Shown: positions 27,734-36,690 of the stretch, in pieces
How the letters are laid out: the number at the start of each line of letters is the position of its first letter
How positions within the stretch are numbered: the first letter of the stretch is position 1
Origin: Advenella sp. FME57
GTDB lineage: Bacteria; Pseudomonadota; Gammaproteobacteria; Burkholderiales; Burkholderiaceae_B
Assembly (NCBI RefSeq): GCF_014897675.1
Contig: NZ_JABUXU010000015.1
Coordinates: forward strand, 54,878-118,877
Direction: 5' to 3'
Length of the DNA: 64,000 nucleotides
Position numbers and translations under genes: made by a program
The notes under the pieces: generated by a model
Told to the model about the DNA's origin: nothing
Databases searched by the model: none
The model's input: the letters and a program-made list of their open reading frames with translations, nothing else

Positions 27734-28732
27734 ATGACATTCATTTCCAATACGGTCACACCGATTCGGTCCCTGGCGCTGGCGACCCTTGCTGCCTGCT
27801 GTGTCGCCAGCGCAGCGCACGCAGCCGGTTATCCCGAGCGCGCTGTTACCCTGATTGTGCCCTTCCCGCCTGCCGGCACAACCGATCTGATCGCCCGGCA
27901 TGTTGCCCAGGCACTGGAAAAGGAACTGGGCCAGAGCATTGTGGTCGAGAACCGGGCCGGTGCCGGCGGCAATGTGGGCATGGGCGCACTGGCGCGCGCC
28001 AAAGCAGATGGCTATACCATTGGCATGGGCACCATCGGGACGCAGACCATCAACCAGTTTCTGTACAAGGATATGCCCTTTGATCCGCAAAAGGATTTTG
28101 CGCCCATTGCGTTGGCAGGTACCACACCGAATATCATTGCCGTCAATGCCAATTCCGATATCAAGTCGCTTGGCGACCTGATTGAAAAGGCCAAGGCGGC
28201 AAAAGATAAAAAGCTCAGCTACGCTTCTCCAGGCGTGGGCTCATCGGTGCATCTGACCGGCGCCTATCTGGAAGACGCAGCCGGCATCAGCATGCTGCAT
28301 GTGCCATTCAAAGGCGTGTCGGGCTCGATGCCTGCGCTGATCGGCGGCCAGGTGGACATACTGATGGACAACCTGCCCAGCACGCTATCACAAGTGAAAG
28401 ATGGAGGAAAAGTGCGCGCAGTTGCCGTAACGGGCGCGCAGCGGGATCCTGCCATCCCGGATGTCCCGACGGTCGCCGAATCGGGCCTGCCGGGCTTTGA
28501 TGTGAGCGCATGGTTTGCCCTGTATGCACCAGCCGGCACGCCTCCCGAGGCCATCAAGACGCTGGTTGCTGCTGCAGAAAAAGCATTGGCCTCGAACGAA
28601 TTGAAACAGAAACTGCAGCAGACCAGCACCCAGCCAGGCACAATATTCGGCACTGATCTGACGGCATTCGAGGCCAAGGAACGTGAACGCTGGAACAAGC
28701 TGATTCAGGACAAACATATTCAGTCCAAATAG
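27734..28732 (+). CDS. Bug/TctC-family periplasmic receptor
   Basis: This 332-residue protein has a signal peptide (to about residue 32, ASAAHAAG), then the Bug signature YPERAVTLIVPFPPAGTTDLIARH and IVVENRAGAGGNVGMGALARAKADGYT. A further GSMPALIGGQVDILMDNLPSTL follows in the C-terminal lobe. Bug proteins bind carboxylates or amides for tripartite tricarboxylate transporters, but many, as here, are orphan receptors without TctA or TctB. AAGGAGA lies six bases before the ATG. The preceding oxoprolinase and following ThDP enzyme suggest one catabolic function. Confidence 0.93.
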   Translation: MTFISNTVTPIRSLALATLAACCVASAAHAAGYPERAVTLIVPFPPAGTTDLIARHVAQALEKELGQSIVVENRAGAGGNVGMGALARAKADGYTIGMGTIGTQTINQFLYKDMPFDPQKDFAPIALAGTTPNIIAVNANSDIKSLGDLIEKAKAAKDKKLSYASPGVGSSVHLTGAYLEDAAGISMLHVPFKGVSGSMPALIGGQVDILMDNLPSTLSQVKDGGKVRAVAVTGAQRDPAIPDVPTVAESGLPGFDVSAWFALYAPAGTPPEAIKTLVAAAEKALASNELKQKLQQTSTQPGTIFGTDLTAFEAKERERWNKLIQDKHIQSK

Positions 28733-28789
28733 TTTTTATTGTTAACCCGTTCCGTGCGCGGAACATAGTTGAAAAAGGTTTATAGATTC

Positions 28790-30337
28790 ATGAACGGAGC
28801 AGACAGTCTTTGCGATACCTTGCTGGAAAACGATATTGATGTATGTTTTGCCAACCCCGGTACCTCGGAAATGCATTTTGTAGCAGCGCTGGATCGCAAG
28901 CCGCAGATGCGCTGCGTACTGGGTGTTTTCGAGGGCGTGGTGACAGGCGCGGCCGACGGCTATGCACGAATGGCCGACAAGCCGGCAGCCACGCTGCTGC
29001 ATTGCGGGCCCGGCATGGCCAACGGCCTGGCCAACATGCACAACGCCAGGCGCGCCCATACCCCCATGGTCAATGTCGTGGGCGATCACGCCAGTTATCA
29101 TTTGCAATACGACGCACCGCTGACCAGCGATATCGAAAGCCTGGCCACACCCATGTCCGACTGGGTAAGGCGTATTGCGTCGGCCGACGATGTTTCCGGC
29201 GCTGCAGCGGCGGCGATCAGTGCAGCAAACAGCGGCTACGGGGCTGTGACCACGCTGATTCTGCCGGCAGATGCCGCATGGACTGAAACCTCCACCCCCA
29301 TACAAAAAGCGCCGGCCGTCAAGCGCACACAGGTTGCTCCGCAAGCCCTGCGAGCGGCAACCGAAGCGCTCAATAACGGTCGCAATACAGTGATCCTGCT
29401 GTCTGGCAAAGCGCTGCGTAGCAAGGCGCTGGAGACCGCAGCCCGGATCGCTGAGCGTACCGGTGCCCGGCTGATGGCGCAACAGTCCAACGGTCGCATT
29501 GAACGGGGTGCAGGGCGTGTGAAAATAGAACGCGTGCCATTTAACGTTGATCTTGCCATCAAAGCGTTGCAAGATACCGAACAGTTGATTCTGGTGGGCG
29601 CAAAAACGCCCGTTGCCTTTTTTGCATACCCGGGCAAGCCTGGCGAACTGGTTCCGGAAAATTGCAAACGTATTGAACTGACGCAGCCGGACGATGATCT
29701 GCCCGGCGCCCTGGAAGCCCTGGCTGATGCCGTGGGCGCAACCCAAACGCCGATCAGCCTGCTTGCAGAACGAATTGATATCGGCCTGCCGACTGGGACA
29801 CTGGACGCAGCTGCCGTGATCCAGGCGATTGGCAGCCTGCTGCCCGAGAACGCGATTATTTGCGATGAATCTGTTACCTCGGGAAGGGATTCGTTCAAAT
29901 CGACATTTGGCTCGGCGCCACACGATTTCCTGCAGATCACAGGCGGTGCCATCGGGATCGGAATTCCTATGGCCACTGGTGCAGCCGTTGCCTGCCCGGA
30001 TCGCAAAGTCGTTCTGATGCAGGCTGACGGCAGTGGCATGTATACCCTTCAGGCCCTCTGGACACAGGCCCGCGAACAACTGGATGTGGTCACTGTTATT
30101 TTTGCAAATCGCAGTTATGCCATATTGCATAACGAATTCAAGCAGGTTGGCGCCGGCGCGCCCGGCCGCAATGCCCATCGCATGCTGGATCTGGACAACC
30201 CCGCATTCGACTGGGTACACATGGCCAACGCGGCCGGCGTAGAAGCTGCCCGGGTGACCACCACGGCAGCCTTATCCGATGTGCTGCGCAGCGCCATGAC
30301 GCGCAAGGGGCCGTTTTTGATTGAAGCGGTTATCTGA
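28790..30337 (+). CDS. ThDP-dependent enzyme of the acetolactate synthase/benzoylformate decarboxylase family
   Basis: The protein has about 515 residues. The N-terminal ThDP pyrimidine domain has VCFANPGTSEMHFVAALD and the activating glutamate in VFEGVVTGAADGYARM. The central domain carries GKALRSKALETAARIAERTG. The C-terminal pyrophosphate domain has VVLMQADGSGMYTLQAL with the metal-binding asparagine in VIFANRSYAIL. The first G of GDGS is replaced by A. This subgroup is often annotated as acetolactate synthase, but it more probably decarboxylates a 2-oxo acid or joins aldehydes. The ATG at 28790 is chosen; a TTG at 28769 would extend it by seven residues. Confidence 0.85.
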   Translation: MNGADSLCDTLLENDIDVCFANPGTSEMHFVAALDRKPQMRCVLGVFEGVVTGAADGYARMADKPAATLLHCGPGMANGLANMHNARRAHTPMVNVVGDHASYHLQYDAPLTSDIESLATPMSDWVRRIASADDVSGAAAAAISAANSGYGAVTTLILPADAAWTETSTPIQKAPAVKRTQVAPQALRAATEALNNGRNTVILLSGKALRSKALETAARIAERTGARLMAQQSNGRIERGAGRVKIERVPFNVDLAIKALQDTEQLILVGAKTPVAFFAYPGKPGELVPENCKRIELTQPDDDLPGALEALADAVGATQTPISLLAERIDIGLPTGTLDAAAVIQAIGSLLPENAIICDESVTSGRDSFKSTFGSAPHDFLQITGGAIGIGIPMATGAAVACPDRKVVLMQADGSGMYTLQALWTQAREQLDVVTVIFANRSYAILHNEFKQVGAGAPGRNAHRMLDLDNPAFDWVHMANAAGVEAARVTTTAALSDVLRSAMTRKGPFLIEAVI

Positions 30338-30347
30338 TCCAGAACCT

Positions 30348-30380
30348 GGTGAGTGCAGCTGTGATATCGCCGCGCTCACC
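30348..30380. terminator. Hairpin between convergent genes
   Basis: GGTGAGTGC and GCGCTCACC form a nine-base stem with one G-T pair and a 15-base loop, in the 60-base gap between the ThDP enzyme gene and the convergent lysR gene. There is no T-run, so this may be a weak or Rho-assisted bidirectional terminator. Confidence 0.4.
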
Positions 30381-30397
30381 ACACCTGAGGATTGCAT

Positions 30398-31345
30398 TTA
30401 CCGTGATTTTCGGCCAGCGGGTTTGGACGGTATTGCACCCAGAAGCTCGTCAATCTGTGTTTGCACTTCACTCATTTGAATACGCATGAATTTAAGAAAC
30501 TGCTTGGAACTTTCCGAGAATAATCTATCTGTACGAAACAGCAGAATCGCGCGAAACTCGACATCGAATGCCGCTCGCTTGAGGACCAGCCCGCTGTCAG
30601 CATAACCTATCGCGGTCACCGGATTGGCAACGCCAATGCCCACCCCTTGTCGGGCCAGTTCACATACCGTTTGCGAATAAGGCGTTTCAACGATACGCCT
30701 GGGCACCACATTGGCGTTCTGCAGCAGGGCATCCAGGCGAATGCGACTACTGTCTTCGGCGTTAAGCGCGATGAAATCCATATCCTGAAGATCTGTGAGC
30801 GCAATGATCTGCTTATTGTTCAGCGGATGGTCTTTGCGCATGACGACCACGCATTGTGTTCTGTAGAACAGCGAGTGTTCCAGACCGGCCAGCGACATCT
30901 CATCTGCCATTAAACCAAAATCGGCCTGTCCGGATGTCACATGCGCATGCACATCCTTGGAGCTCATGATTTGCAAAGAGATAGAGGTTTCTGAAAAACG
31001 ATGGCGAAAGGACGCAACAACGTGCGGCAGAAAACTAAAGCCCAGCGCAGGGTACACAGCAGCAGTCAGCCGGTCGGCGCCACCGGACTTCAGGCTGCGA
31101 ATGCGATGTTCTATTGCCTGCATACCGACAAAATGCCGCTCGATATCATTGAGCAGTATCTGCGCTTCGCGGGTGGGAACCAGCCGTCCGCGAATTCGTT
31201 CGAACAAACACAGATCTGCCGAGGTTTCCAGCTTACGCAATGATTGGCTGACTGCCGATTGCGAAATCCCCAGTAAAGCGGCGGTCTTGCTGGCCGTCCC
31301 GGACACCATGACCGAGCGGAAAATTTCGATGTCCCGGGCATTCAT
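30398..31345 (-). CDS. LysR-family transcriptional regulator
   Basis: This protein of about 315 residues has an N-terminal helix-turn-helix (MNARDIEIFRSVMVSGTASKTAALLGISQSAVSQSLRKLE). The effector domain begins near residue 95 and includes GQADFGLMADEM and HPLNNKQIIALTDLQ. The ATG at 31345 gives the standard LysR N-terminus and is preceded by GGAAGG and GGAGC purine runs. A TTG start 18 codons earlier is less likely. It is convergent with the ThDP enzyme gene and lies downstream of the amino-acid importer operon on the same strand, so its target is unclear. Confidence 0.9.
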   Translation of the reverse strand: MNARDIEIFRSVMVSGTASKTAALLGISQSAVSQSLRKLETSADLCLFERIRGRLVPTREAQILLNDIERHFVGMQAIEHRIRSLKSGGADRLTAAVYPALGFSFLPHVVASFRHRFSETSISLQIMSSKDVHAHVTSGQADFGLMADEMSLAGLEHSLFYRTQCVVVMRKDHPLNNKQIIALTDLQDMDFIALNAEDSSRIRLDALLQNANVVPRRIVETPYSQTVCELARQGVGIGVANPVTAIGYADSGLVLKRAAFDVEFRAILLFRTDRLFSESSKQFLKFMRIQMSEVQTQIDELLGAIPSKPAGRKSR

Positions 31346-31456
31346 ACGCGGCTCCTGGAAGGAAAATGATCGCTGCCGGCAGTGCTCACACAGAAGCAAA
31401 CGGCCAGCTCAAACAAGCAAGACCGGTCACCCCATTACGAATCGCCAATGATCAGG

Positions 31457-32227
31457 CTAATCGACCTGCCCCAGAAACTGGGTAATGCGTGAATTGCCCT
31501 GATTACTGAAAAATTGTTTCGCCGAACTATTCTCCAGAACGGAACCCTGCTCCATGAAGATTATACGGTTTGCGACACTTTTGGCAAACCTGACCTCATG
31601 CGTGACCACGATCATGGTCATACCATCACGCGCCAGTGCCCGCATAACCTCCAGCACGTCGTCACGCAGTTCAGGGTCAAGCGCAGAGGTCGGTTCATCA
31701 AACAGGATAACTTCGGGATCCATCGCCAGCCCTCTGGCAATGGCAACCCGCTGCTTTTGCCCGCCCGACAAATGGGCCGGATAGTCATTTGCCTTTTGCG
31801 CCAGACCGACGCGCTCAAGCAGCTGCATGCCTTTGTCCATTGCTGACGCTTTGGCCATACCCTGAACACTGATCAGTCCCTCTATGACGTTTGCAATTGC
31901 CGTCATGTGTGGGAACAGATTGAAAGACTGAAAGACCATGGCCGATTTTCTGCGTATCTGCTGGATCTCATGCTTTTGCTTGCCTGTATATTGCTGTGTG
32001 GGCTCAACCGTAACCCTGATCCCGGCGATCTCGACCGTGCCGCTGTCCGGTCGCTCCAGGAAGTTCAGGGATCGCAACAGCGTGGTCTTTCCTGAACCCG
32101 AGGGTCCCATAATAACGACCACCTCTCCTTTATCTACGTCCAGATCGACGCTATGCAAAACCGGTGTTCCCGCGTAGCTTTTGCAAATGCCACGCGCCTG
32201 CACTGCGCTTGTGATTTCAGATGTCAT
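31457..32227 (-). CDS. Polar amino acid ABC transporter ATP-binding protein (GlnQ/HisP type)
   Basis: This 256-residue ATPase has Walker A GPSGSGKTT at about 41-49, the signature LSGGQKQRVAIARGLAM, Walker B VILFDEPTSALDPE and the H-loop VVTHE. These are classical PAAT-family features. It is the last gene of a four-gene leftward unit and its ATG overlaps the permease stop by four bases (ATGA). The substrate class is inferred to be a sulfur-containing or other polar amino acid from the adjacent lyase. Confidence 0.94.
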   Translation of the reverse strand: MTSEITSAVQARGICKSYAGTPVLHSVDLDVDKGEVVVIMGPSGSGKTTLLRSLNFLERPDSGTVEIAGIRVTVEPTQQYTGKQKHEIQQIRRKSAMVFQSFNLFPHMTAIANVIEGLISVQGMAKASAMDKGMQLLERVGLAQKANDYPAHLSGGQKQRVAIARGLAMDPEVILFDEPTSALDPELRDDVLEVMRALARDGMTMIVVTHEVRFAKSVANRIIFMEQGSVLENSSAKQFFSNQGNSRITQFLGQVD

Positions 32228-32874
32228 CGAATATGCCTCGCACACCGTTGCTCCAGATAAGTCTGAAGAATTGTCAGTATTTGGTTGATGATCCAGTAAA
32301 TAGCGCCAACCATAAGAAACATCTCCATGTAGCGGAACGTGGCCGCGCCTACCTGGTCAGCCACCCTGGTCAACTCCACCACCGTGACAGTGGATGCAAG
32401 CGAGGTGTCCTTCACCAACGCGATCAGGCGACTGCCTACCGTTGGAATGGCAATGACCAGGCCCTGCGGGAGAATGATCCGCTGCATCAGCTTACGGTAG
32501 CTCAACCCCATGGACAGTCCTGCCTCCCACTGCCCTTTGTCCACGGCATTGATGCCGGAGCGGAAGTTTTCACTCAGATAGGAAGCTGAAAACAACGTGA
32601 GGGCAATAATGGCAGAGGGCACAGGTTCAAGAACAATGCCTATGCGCGGCAGGCCAAAATAGATGAGCAGCAGTTGCACCAGCAACGGCGTACCGCGAAA
32701 GATGGACACGTAAACGAATGCCGCGTAGCGCAGTACCCTGAAGGACGAGATCCGTGCCAGCGCAATAAACAGACCGAGTATACAACCCAGGATAAAAGAG
32801 CTGGCCGATAGCAACAAGGTCAAGAGCAGTGCGTTTTGCAGGAGCGGCAAGGCTCGCATGAACAGCTCCAGCAT
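32224..32874 (-). CDS. Polar amino acid ABC transporter permease
   Basis: This 216-residue permease of the HisMQ/GlnP family has five hydrophobic segments. The family motif IFRGTPLLVQLLLIYFG is near residue 58, and the coupling loop with FRSGINAVDKGQWEAGLSMGLS near 110. It probably acts as a homodimer because only one permease gene is present. It lies two bases after the binding-protein gene and overlaps the ATPase gene by four bases. Confidence 0.93.
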   Translation of the reverse strand: MLELFMRALPLLQNALLLTLLLSASSFILGCILGLFIALARISSFRVLRYAAFVYVSIFRGTPLLVQLLLIYFGLPRIGIVLEPVPSAIIALTLFSASYLSENFRSGINAVDKGQWEAGLSMGLSYRKLMQRIILPQGLVIAIPTVGSRLIALVKDTSLASTVTVVELTRVADQVGAATFRYMEMFLMVGAIYWIINQILTILQTYLEQRCARHIR

Positions 32875-32876
32875 GA

Positions 32877-33737
32877 TTATTTCCCCTCTGCTGCGATTTC
32901 TTCTTTGGCTGCCGCTATTGAGCCCAGCATATTGTAATCCTTGCCGACAAACTCATTGCTTATGCGTTCGACGGTGCCATCCTTGAGCATGCTGTCCAAT
33001 GCACTGTTGACGGCTTCACGCAAGGCATCCTGTCCTTTTGGCAGCGCTGCAGCGGCCAACTGGAATGTCAAGGGTTCGCCAACCTCCTTGACTGGAATCC
33101 CTTTGGCATGCGCGTACTTCATACCACCAAAATGGGAAATGATGACAGCATCGATTCTGCCATTGGCGATATCATTGAAAATTAGCGACCCGTTATCGTA
33201 GCCTCTGATATCCGAATCGGTCAGATGCTCACGTGCCCAGCTTTCGTTGGATGATCCGGTCGAAACCCCTACCTTTTTGCCGGCGAGTGTTGCTCTGTCC
33301 GTAATATCGGTATTGTCATTACGAACGAAAATGCGAAATACTTCAACCCCATAAGGGACGGAAAAATCAACCTGTTTGCGGCGCGTCTCGGTGGGTGTCA
33401 TATCGTTCATGACCAGATCGTATTTATCTGTTTTCAACCCTTCTACAAAGTTCTTGTAGGTGTCGCCAACAAATTTTATTTTCGGCGTTCCCATGCGCTG
33501 CGCCATCTCTTTGGCAATGGCCACATCGTACCCGGTCAGCTGATTCTTGTCGTCAAGCATGCTCCAGGGTGGACTGGCCTGGGTATTGGCAATGCGTATG
33601 ACGCCGGTGCTTTTGATTCTTTCCAGTAGATCTGTTTGCTCTGCAAGTGCGGGTGCAGTAACACTCGCTCCTCCTATGGCCAAAACCAACATAGCTGCCA
33701 GTTGCCGTGATCCACGTATCCATGTCGTCGTTTTCAT
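32877..33737 (-). CDS. Polar amino acid ABC transporter substrate-binding protein
   Basis: This protein of about 286 residues has an N-terminal signal peptide (cleavage after TAPALA, near residue 32). The type II periplasmic binding fold has GVIRIANTQASPPWSMLDDKNQLTGYDVAIAKEMAQRM, MNDMTPTETRRKQVDFSVPY and GKKVGVSTGSSNESWA. The ATG at 33737 is chosen over a 22-residue longer frame since GGAGAC precedes it and it begins the signal peptide cleanly. It delivers a polar amino acid to the following permease and ATPase. Confidence 0.93.
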   Translation of the reverse strand: MKTTTWIRGSRQLAAMLVLAIGGASVTAPALAEQTDLLERIKSTGVIRIANTQASPPWSMLDDKNQLTGYDVAIAKEMAQRMGTPKIKFVGDTYKNFVEGLKTDKYDLVMNDMTPTETRRKQVDFSVPYGVEVFRIFVRNDNTDITDRATLAGKKVGVSTGSSNESWAREHLTDSDIRGYDNGSLIFNDIANGRIDAVIISHFGGMKYAHAKGIPVKEVGEPLTFQLAAAALPKGQDALREAVNSALDSMLKDGTVERISNEFVGKDYNMLGSIAAAKEEIAAEGK

Positions 33738-33867
33738 ATCATGTCTCCACATTGATGTGATGTTGTGTTCGATCCGCACCCGGTGCCCTGGCTGCAGGCG
33801 CATACCGGATGTGAACGCTCTTTCTTTACAGCAGATTTATCTATTGACGCCTGCCGTCGCGCATTTT

Positions 33868-35019
33868 TTATGCGCAAACTTGGGCATAGGCGCTTAGGGC
33901 CTTTTTTAAATCCTGGATAATCAGTTCGGGATCCTCCAATCCTGCCGATAATCTGATGATGGCCTGATCCGTTCTCGGAAATACCCTGTCGCGCTGCATT
34001 TGCGCCGGATAGAATGCGATCAGACTGTGTACGCCGCCCCAGCTGGCGCCAAGCACAAGATGCTCCAGCGCAGCGAAAAATGCGCGATAAGCCTGTTGAT
34101 TCTCCTGGTTGAGCGTAAAAGAAAACAGGCAACCGCCCGGTCCAAAATCACGCTTCCATACTTCATGCCCCTGGTCACCGGGCAGGCAGGGAAACAGCAT
34201 GTCCCTGACTTCGGGCTGTTGCTGCAACCAAGTGGCGATGGTCAGGGCATTCTCACTCTGCCGGCGGTATCTGATCTCGAAGGTTTCCAGCCCGCGCATC
34301 ACCAGAAAACAATCATCTGGACTGGTCTGCAGCCCCATAATGCTCTGCGTCTCACGTAACTGTGCGAACTGCTGGGCATCATTGGTGATGACGGCACCGA
34401 GAAGCAAATCAGAATGACCACCGAAAAACTTGGTTGCAGCCTCGACACACAAATCAATGCCATGCTCCAGTGGACGAAAACCCAGTGGCGAGGCCCAGGT
34501 ATTGTCCATCATGGTCATCACACCGTGTTTTTTGGCTGCAGCCACAATCGCCGGGATGTCGGGCATTTCCATGGTGACCGTTCCAGGCGCCTCGGCGCAG
34601 ATCATCTTCGTATTGGGCCTGATAAAACGCGATATTTCATGCGCAATATCCGGTGGATAATATTCAACCTCGACCCCCAGGCGGGCCAGCCATTTTTCTG
34701 CGTAGGTTTTCAGGGCGCCATAGCTTGCTGCCGAAATAAGCAGATGATCTCCACCCTGCACGAACGCCATCACGGCAAGACATAATGCGGCCTGTCCGGA
34801 TGGCGTCACCGCGCAGTGGCGGCCACCTTCAAGACGAGCGATATCCTGCTCCAGCAAACGGGCGGTTGGCGTGCCCGTGATGCCATAGCTAAAACCATCA
34901 GGCTGCCGCGCCTTTCTGTGTATGAAGGATTCAACGTCGTCAAACACAACGGTGGAGGCGCGCCAGACAGGGGCCGACAGGCCTGCAAATGCTTCGTTCG
35001 CTTGGTAATACTTCTTCAT
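33868..35019 (-). CDS. PLP-dependent cystathionine beta-lyase / C-S lyase family enzyme
   Basis: This 383-residue Cys/Met-metabolism PLP enzyme has ARLEGGRHCAVTPSGQAALCLAVMAFVQGGD, DNTWASPLGFRPLEHGIDLCVEAATKFFGGHSDLLLG (with the PLP lysine in TKFFGGHSD) and AGLEDPELIIQDL at the C-terminus. It is closest in pattern to MetC-type cystathionine beta-lyases, which also act on cystine and related thioethers, releasing pyruvate, ammonia and a thiol. It is the first gene of a unit with a polar amino-acid importer, so a role in catabolism of an imported sulfur amino acid is likely. Cystathionine gamma-synthase or O-acetylhomoserine chemistry cannot be excluded. Confidence 0.88.
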   Translation of the reverse strand: MKKYYQANEAFAGLSAPVWRASTVVFDDVESFIHRKARQPDGFSYGITGTPTARLLEQDIARLEGGRHCAVTPSGQAALCLAVMAFVQGGDHLLISAASYGALKTYAEKWLARLGVEVEYYPPDIAHEISRFIRPNTKMICAEAPGTVTMEMPDIPAIVAAAKKHGVMTMMDNTWASPLGFRPLEHGIDLCVEAATKFFGGHSDLLLGAVITNDAQQFAQLRETQSIMGLQTSPDDCFLVMRGLETFEIRYRRQSENALTIATWLQQQPEVRDMLFPCLPGDQGHEVWKRDFGPGGCLFSFTLNQENQQAYRAFFAALEHLVLGASWGGVHSLIAFYPAQMQRDRVFPRTDQAIIRLSAGLEDPELIIQDLKKALSAYAQVCA

Positions 35020-35249
35020 GGTAGTCAGAACTCAAATGGGGAAAGTCTGGCCAGTGTTGCAGAAGTTGATACCAGCGGCTACATCTATAATTATTGACTC
35101 TATAAGTAAAACTTAAGTGTGGCCGAGCAGGCGTCTTTGTCGATCGCGAAAGCCCGGCTGTGCCCGGCGCCTGGCAGTCACCGCGTGACCGGAGCCCTTC
35201 TCTGTGTTTGCTCTATAACAATCGCACAATCGGCGATGAAAAATCCGCG

Positions 35250-36581
35250 TCATGCATAAGACATCACGCAATGCCTGACCCGCTCCAATGCCGACTGTAG
35301 TACGTCCGGCGTAACCGACCCAAGTGCCAGGCGAATTGCATGCGGCACGTGGACCGTAGTGGCAAATGGCTCTGCTGTTGACACGGAAATCTGTTCGCGC
35401 ATGAGCGCCATCGCAATCTGATCTGCCCGTACCTCTTCGGCCAAGGGGATCCACAGAAAATAGGATGAGGGGTGGCCAACGCACGAGATACCTGCCAGGA
35501 TCTTTCGGGCCATGGCCTGGCGGTATTGTGCGTCTTCGCGTTTTTCGCGTTCAAGCTGCAATACAGTGCCGTCGCGGATCCATTCAATTGTCATGGCGGT
35601 CATCACTCCCGGCGTACTCCAGGTTGTGGCGCGTATGGCCCGTTCCAGCGAGGCAATATGCGCCGGCGGCGCCGCGACCAGGCCCACGCGCAAACCTGCG
35701 GCAACATTTTTTGAAAACCCGGTGATGTAGATCGTGATATCCGGCGCCAGCTGGGCAATAGGCGCAGGCGCGTCATCAACCAGAAAAGCGTAGGCGGCAT
35801 CTTCGATAATAAGCAGGCTGTATTTGCGTGCAACCGCCACCAGTTGCTGCCTGTGGTTTCCGCTCATGACCCAGCCCAGCGGGTTGTTCATGGTGGGCAT
35901 GGTATAGATCGCCTTTATCCGACGCGAACGACACAGCTTTTCCAGCGCGGCAATATCGGGGCCATGGTTGTCTGCCGGGATGGGCACCAGCTCCAGATGC
36001 AGCATATCTGCCAGCACCCGAAAGCCGGGATAAGTCAAGGCATCGACGGCAACCACATCACCTGGATTCAGGCGTGCCATCACCGTGATGGCCAGGCCAT
36101 CTTGCGCACCATTCACGATCAGAATCTGCCCGGCATCGACGATAAGCCCGCGATGCGCCAGATATTGCGCCATCACTGCCCGGTCGTGTGCCCTGCCGCC
36201 ATAAGGCTGATAGCGCAACAGCGAGGCCAGATCGCCCGAAGTGGACAACTGCCTGAGCGCATGGCGCAGCAGTTCGGCCTGCTGTGGCAACGAAGGGTAA
36301 TTGAAATTGAGATCTATCATGTCGGCTGCGACCACGTGCTGATCCGTTCCGTGTCCGGGCGTGAGCGTGATGGCCCGCACATAAGTGCCGCGCCCGGTTT
36401 CACCGCTGACTAACCCCATGGCTTGCAGCTCAGCGTAGACGCGGGTCGCGGTAACCAGGGACATGCCTTCGCGCGCAGCCAGTTGCCGGTGGGTCGGCAG
36501 CCGGGTTCCCGGCGCCAGCTGCCCTGCCTGGATTTGCTGCGCAAATCGATCGACAACTGTTTTGTATCGCAGGCGGGCCAT
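35250..36581 (-). CDS. MocR-family regulator (GntR HTH fused to aminotransferase fold)
   Basis: This protein of about 443 residues has an N-terminal winged helix (RYKTVVDRFAQQIQAGQLAPGTRLPTHRQLAAREGMSLVTATRVYAELQ), then a fold-type I PLP domain from about residue 90. The PLP-binding lysine lies in ITGFSKNVAAGLRVG, and the domain also has NGAQDGLAI and YTMPTMNNPLGW. MocR proteins sense PLP-linked or amino-acid ligands and usually control a divergent transporter or synthase, here an EamA exporter. The start MARLRYK (36581) is chosen because a TATAAT box and an operator-like inverted repeat overlap the earlier in-frame ATG at 36617, leaving no room for a leader. Confidence 0.88.
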   Translation of the reverse strand: MARLRYKTVVDRFAQQIQAGQLAPGTRLPTHRQLAAREGMSLVTATRVYAELQAMGLVSGETGRGTYVRAITLTPGHGTDQHVVAADMIDLNFNYPSLPQQAELLRHALRQLSTSGDLASLLRYQPYGGRAHDRAVMAQYLAHRGLIVDAGQILIVNGAQDGLAITVMARLNPGDVVAVDALTYPGFRVLADMLHLELVPIPADNHGPDIAALEKLCRSRRIKAIYTMPTMNNPLGWVMSGNHRQQLVAVARKYSLLIIEDAAYAFLVDDAPAPIAQLAPDITIYITGFSKNVAAGLRVGLVAAPPAHIASLERAIRATTWSTPGVMTAMTIEWIRDGTVLQLEREKREDAQYRQAMARKILAGISCVGHPSSYFLWIPLAEEVRADQIAMALMREQISVSTAEPFATTVHVPHAIRLALGSVTPDVLQSALERVRHCVMSYA

Positions 36582-36595
36582 AGGCAGATGTATCC

Positions 36596-36624
36596 ATGAC
36601 AATAATTTGATTGTCATTATTATA
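36596..36624 (-). promoter_or_regulatory. MocR promoter and inverted-repeat operator
   Basis: Perfect 8-base arms ATGACAAT (36596-36603) and ATTGTCAT (36610-36617) flank six bases. On the minus strand a consensus -10 TATAAT (36624-36619) lies immediately upstream, which places the predicted transcription start inside the repeat. The layout suits autorepression by the MocR protein and control of the divergent EamA gene. Confidence 0.6.
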
Positions 36625-36690
36625 AGTTCTAAGATTGCATTTTGCCATTGCTGTTTCACGACAATACGGGCGCAATTGCAGGTGTGATAG

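Noticed and set aside
28742..30220. Minus-strand frame of 492 codons opposite the ThDP enzyme gene
   Set aside because: Antisense shadow; Cys/His/Gly-rich with no family pattern, while the plus strand has clear ThDP motifs.
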